64,000 bases of DNA, taken from contig NZ_VFYR02000001.1 of NCBI RefSeq assembly GCF_006489205.2, forward strand, positions 310,001 to 374,000. Reading direction: 5' to 3'. The translations under genes and the position numbers were made by a program. This DNA comes from Brevibacterium sp. XM4083 (GTDB lineage: Bacteria > Actinomycetota > Actinomycetes > Actinomycetales > Brevibacteriaceae). Shown in pieces: positions 60,721-64,000 of this stretch. The notes under the pieces are model-generated. The model did not search any database, was not told the origin of the DNA, and worked only from the letters and a program-made list of their open reading frames with translations. Position 1 is the first letter of the stretch. Each line of letters opens with the position of its first letter.

Positions 60721-60747
60721 TCACAAAATCCACAGGCGGTTCACAAA
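60721..60747 (+). promoter_or_regulatory. Direct TCACAAA repeats ahead of the citrate transporter
   Basis: TCACAAA at 60721-60727 and 60741-60747, 20 bp apart (two helical turns). They lie just after a TAGCGT hexamer (about 60707-60712) and before the ribosome site. Such spacing suits a dimeric response regulator, but their position downstream of the likely start is unusual for activation. Confidence 0.4.
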
Positions 60748-60767
60748 CGTCTTCGAAGGAGAAGTCC

Positions 60768-62261
60768 GTGCTCGTCATCCTCGGCTTCGCCATGATCATC
60801 GTCTTCATGACGCTGATCATGACCAAACGCCTCTCGCCGATCCTGGCGCTCATCATCGTCCCGACCATCTTCGGTCTCTTCGCCGGCGCCGGTCTGGGAA
60901 TCGGCGAGATGGTCATGGAAGCGATCGCATCGATGTCGTCGACGGCGGCGCTGCTGCTGTTCGCCATCATCTACTTCGGCATCATGATCGATGTCGGGCT
61001 GTTCGACAAGCTCGTCGAGTTCATCCTCAGGATCGCCGGCAACGACCCGGTCAAGGTCGTCCTCGGCACCGCCCTGCTCACCGGCGCCGTCTCCCTTGAC
61101 GGCGACGGGTCGACGACGTTCATCGTCGTCACCGCCGCGATGCTGCCGATCTACCAGCGGCTCGAGATGTCGCCGGTCGTCCTCACATGTGTGGCCGGCC
61201 TCATCAACGGCACGCTCAACATCGTGCCGTGGGGCGGACCGACGGCCCGGGCCGCCTCGGCGCTGCAGATCGACGCCAACGAGATCTTCACCCCGATGGT
61301 GCCCTCGCTCGTCGTCGGCCTTCTCGTCTGCTTCGTCTTCGCCTACTTCCTCGGACTCTCCGAGCGCCGCCGCCTCGCGAAGAACGGCGTCACCTGGGTG
61401 ACCGGGCTCGGCACCGGGCGTCCCTCGTCGCGGAAGTCCGAGCTCGTCGGCGCCGTGGCCCGCGCCGCCGCGGGCTCCGGCTCGGCCGGCACCGCCGCCG
61501 GTTCGGGAAGCGCCGGCGCCACCGGCACGGGTGCTTCGGTCGGCGGACCCGACGACGGTGCCGACGGGAACGCTGCGGCCGCCTCGGCGAGTGGGAACTC
61601 CTCCCTGGCCAACACCGCACTCGATCCCAACCGTGCGACCCTGCGCCCGCACCTCTTCTGGTTCAACCTCGCGCTCACAGTGGCCGTCATGGTCACCCTC
61701 GTCCTCGACGTCCTGCCGCTGCCGTACCTGTTCATGATCGCCATGGTCATCGCGCTCATGGTCAATTTCCCGAAGATCAAGGACCAGCAGGAGGAGCTCG
61801 CCTCGCACGCCTCGGCGATCATCGCCGTCGTCGCCATGGTCATGGCCGCCGGTGTGCTCACCGGCATCATGAGCGGCACCGGCATGGTCGACGCGATGGC
61901 CGCGTGGCTCGTCGACGTCATCCCGGAGGCGATGGGACCGTACATGGCCGTCATCACCGGTCTCCTGTCGATCCCGGCGACGTTCTTCATGAGCAATGAC
62001 GCGTTCTACTTCGGCATCCTGCCCGTCCTCACCGAGACCGCCGCGCACTACGGGATCTCGGCCGCGGACATGGCCCGTGCCTCGATCACCGGTCAGCCGG
62101 TGCACATGCAGTCGCCGCTCGTGCCCGCGATCCTCCTGCTCGTCTCGCTCGCCGGCGTCGACCTCGGTGACCACCACAAGAAAGTGCTGTGGAGGGCGCT
62201 CATCGTCTCGCTCGTCATGCTCACCGTCGGCGTGCTCATCGGCGTCATCGCGATCGGATAG
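60768..62261 (+). CDS. CitMHS-family citrate:Mg/H+ symporter
   Basis: 497 residues, about 11-12 helices. Starts VILGFAMIIVFMTLIMTKRLSPILAL; DGDGSTTFIVVTAAMLPIY near residue 105 and NIVPWGGPTARAA near 145 are the CitMHS markers, with SNDAFYFGILPVL in the C-terminal half. It takes up metal-citrate complexes. About 55 residues of Gly/Ser/Ala (GSAGTAAGSGSAGATG) lie in the large central loop between the two halves, longer than usual. GTG start with AAGGAG. The divergent CitAB-type system makes citrate induction likely. Confidence 0.9.
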   Translation: MLVILGFAMIIVFMTLIMTKRLSPILALIIVPTIFGLFAGAGLGIGEMVMEAIASMSSTAALLLFAIIYFGIMIDVGLFDKLVEFILRIAGNDPVKVVLGTALLTGAVSLDGDGSTTFIVVTAAMLPIYQRLEMSPVVLTCVAGLINGTLNIVPWGGPTARAASALQIDANEIFTPMVPSLVVGLLVCFVFAYFLGLSERRRLAKNGVTWVTGLGTGRPSSRKSELVGAVARAAAGSGSAGTAAGSGSAGATGTGASVGGPDDGADGNAAAASASGNSSLANTALDPNRATLRPHLFWFNLALTVAVMVTLVLDVLPLPYLFMIAMVIALMVNFPKIKDQQEELASHASAIIAVVAMVMAAGVLTGIMSGTGMVDAMAAWLVDVIPEAMGPYMAVITGLLSIPATFFMSNDAFYFGILPVLTETAAHYGISAADMARASITGQPVHMQSPLVPAILLLVSLAGVDLGDHHKKVLWRALIVSLVMLTVGVLIGVIAIG

Positions 62262-62274
62262 GGGACCGCTGCTC

Positions 62275-62736
62275 ATGACCGACTTCTACTCGACTCCGAC
62301 CGGGCACAGGCCCGTGCCGTCGCTGCGCATCGCAGGCTCGGCCGACGTCGACGACATCGCCAAGACCGTCGTCGTCGCCTACCGCAACGATGCCCCCGCG
62401 GCCGTGCTCACACAGGCGATCGCCGCGGCGCGACGGGAGGAGGCGGCGCTGCGGATCGTCGTCTTCTCCACCGACAGTCCCGCCGGTCCGATGGACAACG
62501 ACCCCGCGGAGACGGAGGAGCTGGCCGGGATCCTCGCCGAGGCGGGGCTGCCCTTCGAGATCCAGCGCGCAGACGCCGACGTCGCCTCCCAGATCCTCGA
62601 CCTCGCCGAGGAGTGGGCGGCCGAACTCATCGTCCTCTCCACCCGGCGGCGGTCGACGATGATGAAGCTGCTGCTCGGGTCGAGCATCCAGCGTGTCATC
62701 CTCGAAGCCGACTGCCCGGTGCTCGTCGTCAAGTAG
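62275..62736 (+). CDS. Universal stress protein (UspA family)
   Basis: 153 residues. UspA fold with VVVAYRNDAPAAVLTQAIAAA at the start, a central ILDLAEEWAAELIVLSTRRR and the ATP-binding-type ending LLLGSSIQRVILEADCPVLVV (GxxxGS-like). Thirteen bp separate it from the citrate transporter, so the two are probably one transcript. Usp proteins near transporters may tune them, but no role is shown here. Confidence 0.8.
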   Translation: MTDFYSTPTGHRPVPSLRIAGSADVDDIAKTVVVAYRNDAPAAVLTQAIAAARREEAALRIVVFSTDSPAGPMDNDPAETEELAGILAEAGLPFEIQRADADVASQILDLAEEWAAELIVLSTRRRSTMMKLLLGSSIQRVILEADCPVLVVK

Positions 62737-62823
62737 GGGTCGGGCAGGGGTCAAGCTTCAAGTGTTCATGACTGCGAAGTGCCCGGCAACTGACTAAAGA
62801 GCGCGTTTGAGGGGAGTGATCTT

Positions 62824-62872
62824 GGTTGACTCTGGACACTTGATCCGCGTCTACTCACTGAGTTCAACCATC
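62824..62872 (-). terminator. Possible terminator of the HNH gene
   Basis: GGTTGACTC and GAGTTCAACC can form a stem of about 9 bp around a 30-nt loop, just past the stop of the minus-strand HNH gene. Weak. Confidence 0.3.
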
Positions 62873-62883
62873 TCGGGTCGGGA

Positions 62884-63879
62884 TTAGAACTTGTTTGATT
62901 TCGACCGATTGCATCGCCAGCAGAGAGTTTGCAAATTTTCAATCTCCGAGAGTCCGCCCTTGGAGATCGGCTTGATATGGTCTACTTCGAGCAGTAGATG
63001 GGGTTCGGCGGCGAGCGAGACTGAACAATAGCGACACGTGTGGTTGTCTCGGCGTTTGATGAAATTTCGGAGACTGGCCGTCATCAGTGCTCTCTGGCCA
63101 GCGGCACTCTTCCTGAACTTAAGCTTCTCGTCGATGCGTTCAATTAGAGCATCAACTGTTTCCGAGTTGAGTGTAATCGTAGTGCGTTGCGAACTGTTTC
63201 CACCAGCACTGACGTACTCAAACACATAGACTGGGTACGGGACGGTCACGGGAGAGACCTCGACTCCCACCTGCTCATTGAACTCGTCTGCGAAGTATTT
63301 GAGGATGAAGGCTGGTGGATTGATCGACCTGCGAATGCTTGACTCGCGCATGTACAGATTTTCAATGGCCGATTCCAGACGAGATATATCGTTCCCAAGC
63401 CGTTCGGCGTCTCTCAGGCTCTCTTCATCGATAGGCACCTCGAAGTACTTCATCATGTATTTGATCGGATCACCGCTGGCGTTGCGCACGACCTGAAGTG
63501 AACAGTTATGAACGTGATCCGACTGGTAATCGGCGATGTTCCTATCGCGACGATAGTTGTGGTGACTTGTGTTCTCAAATGTTGCTAGATGAGCGTGTCG
63601 ACCTGTGGTAGAGACACCCAGATCGAACGACCCTTGCGCACGTATCTCCGACGTATAGTTGGAGACCGCATTGTGCTCGGCCACGAATGATGACAGTGCC
63701 TGCTTGTGAGTTTGGAACTCATCACTGGCAAAATACCGATTCTTGCGAATGTTGCGCACGATTTTGGGGATGATGACCGCGCCCGCCCAGATGATCGCAA
63801 TAGCCAACGCAAGTGGCCAGAACTGGACCACTAGGAAAACCAACACGATCAGTACGACGAGGACAATGATGACTGGCAT
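62884..63879 (-). CDS. Membrane-anchored HNH endonuclease
   Basis: 331 residues. Two hydrophobic segments at the amino end (about 3-23 and 24-42) followed by a basic stretch (RNIRKNRYF) anchor it with the nuclease in the cytosol. The middle (50-260) is helical and without a known domain. The C-terminal HNH domain is complete: CRYCSVSLA, LEVDHIKPISKGGLSEIENL and LCWRCNRSK, with both zinc-binding CxxC pairs and the catalytic His of DHI. The gene has visibly lower GC (near 50 percent by eye) and different codon use from the rest of the window, so it was probably acquired. AAGGAG precedes the ATG. Function unknown; defence is possible. Confidence 0.85.
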   Translation of the reverse strand: MPVIIVLVVLIVLVFLVVQFWPLALAIAIIWAGAVIIPKIVRNIRKNRYFASDEFQTHKQALSSFVAEHNAVSNYTSEIRAQGSFDLGVSTTGRHAHLATFENTSHHNYRRDRNIADYQSDHVHNCSLQVVRNASGDPIKYMMKYFEVPIDEESLRDAERLGNDISRLESAIENLYMRESSIRRSINPPAFILKYFADEFNEQVGVEVSPVTVPYPVYVFEYVSAGGNSSQRTTITLNSETVDALIERIDEKLKFRKSAAGQRALMTASLRNFIKRRDNHTCRYCSVSLAAEPHLLLEVDHIKPISKGGLSEIENLQTLCWRCNRSKSNKF

Positions 63880-63905
63880 GGCTAGATGAGCTCCTTAGCG
63901 GCTTG

Positions 63906-63963
63906 GTGAAGGGGCTGCTGTGGCATCACCGCCGACTCGTCGACGCTTAAGTTGCCCCTTCAC
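63906..63963. repeat. Inverted repeat upstream of the HNH gene
   Basis: GTGAAGGGGC (63906-63915) and GCCCCTTCAC (63954-63963), 38 bp apart. It could be a terminator or end of a transferred segment; the right side is cut by the window. Confidence 0.35.
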
Positions 63964-64000
63964 ATTAGAAGTGTAGTCATCACCGCTGACGTGGAGGTAT

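Overview
The window is about two thirds G+C, densely coded on both strands, and carries actinobacterial hallmarks: many promoter hexamers of TANNNT type placed 6-8 nt before an ATG (leaderless mRNAs), GTG/TTG starts, a LysG/LysE pair, a RecQ with a fused phosphoribosyltransferase domain, and YhgE/Pip, DUF421, DUF805 and DUF4097 proteins. I infer a high-GC actinobacterium, probably Micrococcales and perhaps Brevibacterium-like. That placement rests on gene content and style only, not on a search.

Left part (1-16.8 kb): a truncated WYL-type regulator, a short UvrA paralogue (DrrC-like), then a LacI-regulated catabolic unit (MHS transporter, LacI regulator, histidinol-dehydrogenase paralogue resembling sulfopropanediol dehydrogenase HpsN) with two matching operators. 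A repeat-rich gap of about 700 bp follows. Next come a NarL-type two-component system with a DUF4097 protein, an NAD(P)-binding oxidoreductase, DUF421, an amidohydrolase, a DUF402 protein, a CurA-like reductase, a frameshifted MNT nucleotidyltransferase (orphan toxin-antitoxin remnant) and an asparaginase.

Defence locus (16.9-24.2 kb): a complete four-gene Wadjet (JetABCD, DUF3375 type) anti-plasmid system. JetA, JetB and JetC overlap by 4 nt each; JetD follows after 52 nt with its own apparent leaderless promoter.

Middle (24.4-45 kb): an OPA-type transporter, a YjbR/MmcQ protein, an MFS transporter, pyruvate:quinone oxidoreductase (PoxB), the riboflavin genes ribD-ribE-ribBA-ribH behind an FMN riboswitch, a MarR/MFS pair, DUF805, a degenerate ABC ATPase with a YhgE/Pip membrane protein, an AAA ATPase, LysE/LysG, a TetR/small-exporter divergon with a doubled palindromic operator, and a VapBC toxin-antitoxin pair with a perfect palindromic operator.

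Right part (45-64 kb): RecQ, a VOC protein, an ICL/PEP-mutase family enzyme, an amidase, a MobA-like nucleotidyltransferase, a 36-codon leaderless ORF ahead of a large RND exporter, a divergent FadR-type regulator/L-lactate dehydrogenase pair, a CitA/CitB-type two-component system next to a CitMHS citrate transporter and a Usp protein, and at the edge a clearly lower-GC gene for a membrane-anchored HNH nuclease, probably acquired.

Across the window I also see a strongly over-represented decamer (GCCGAGGCGG), a two-copy 47-bp palindromic element, several GC-rich intergenic tandem repeats (15, 16, 19 and 25 bp units), and repeated low-complexity insertions inside otherwise conserved proteins. 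No tRNA, rRNA, CRISPR array or transposase was recognised.
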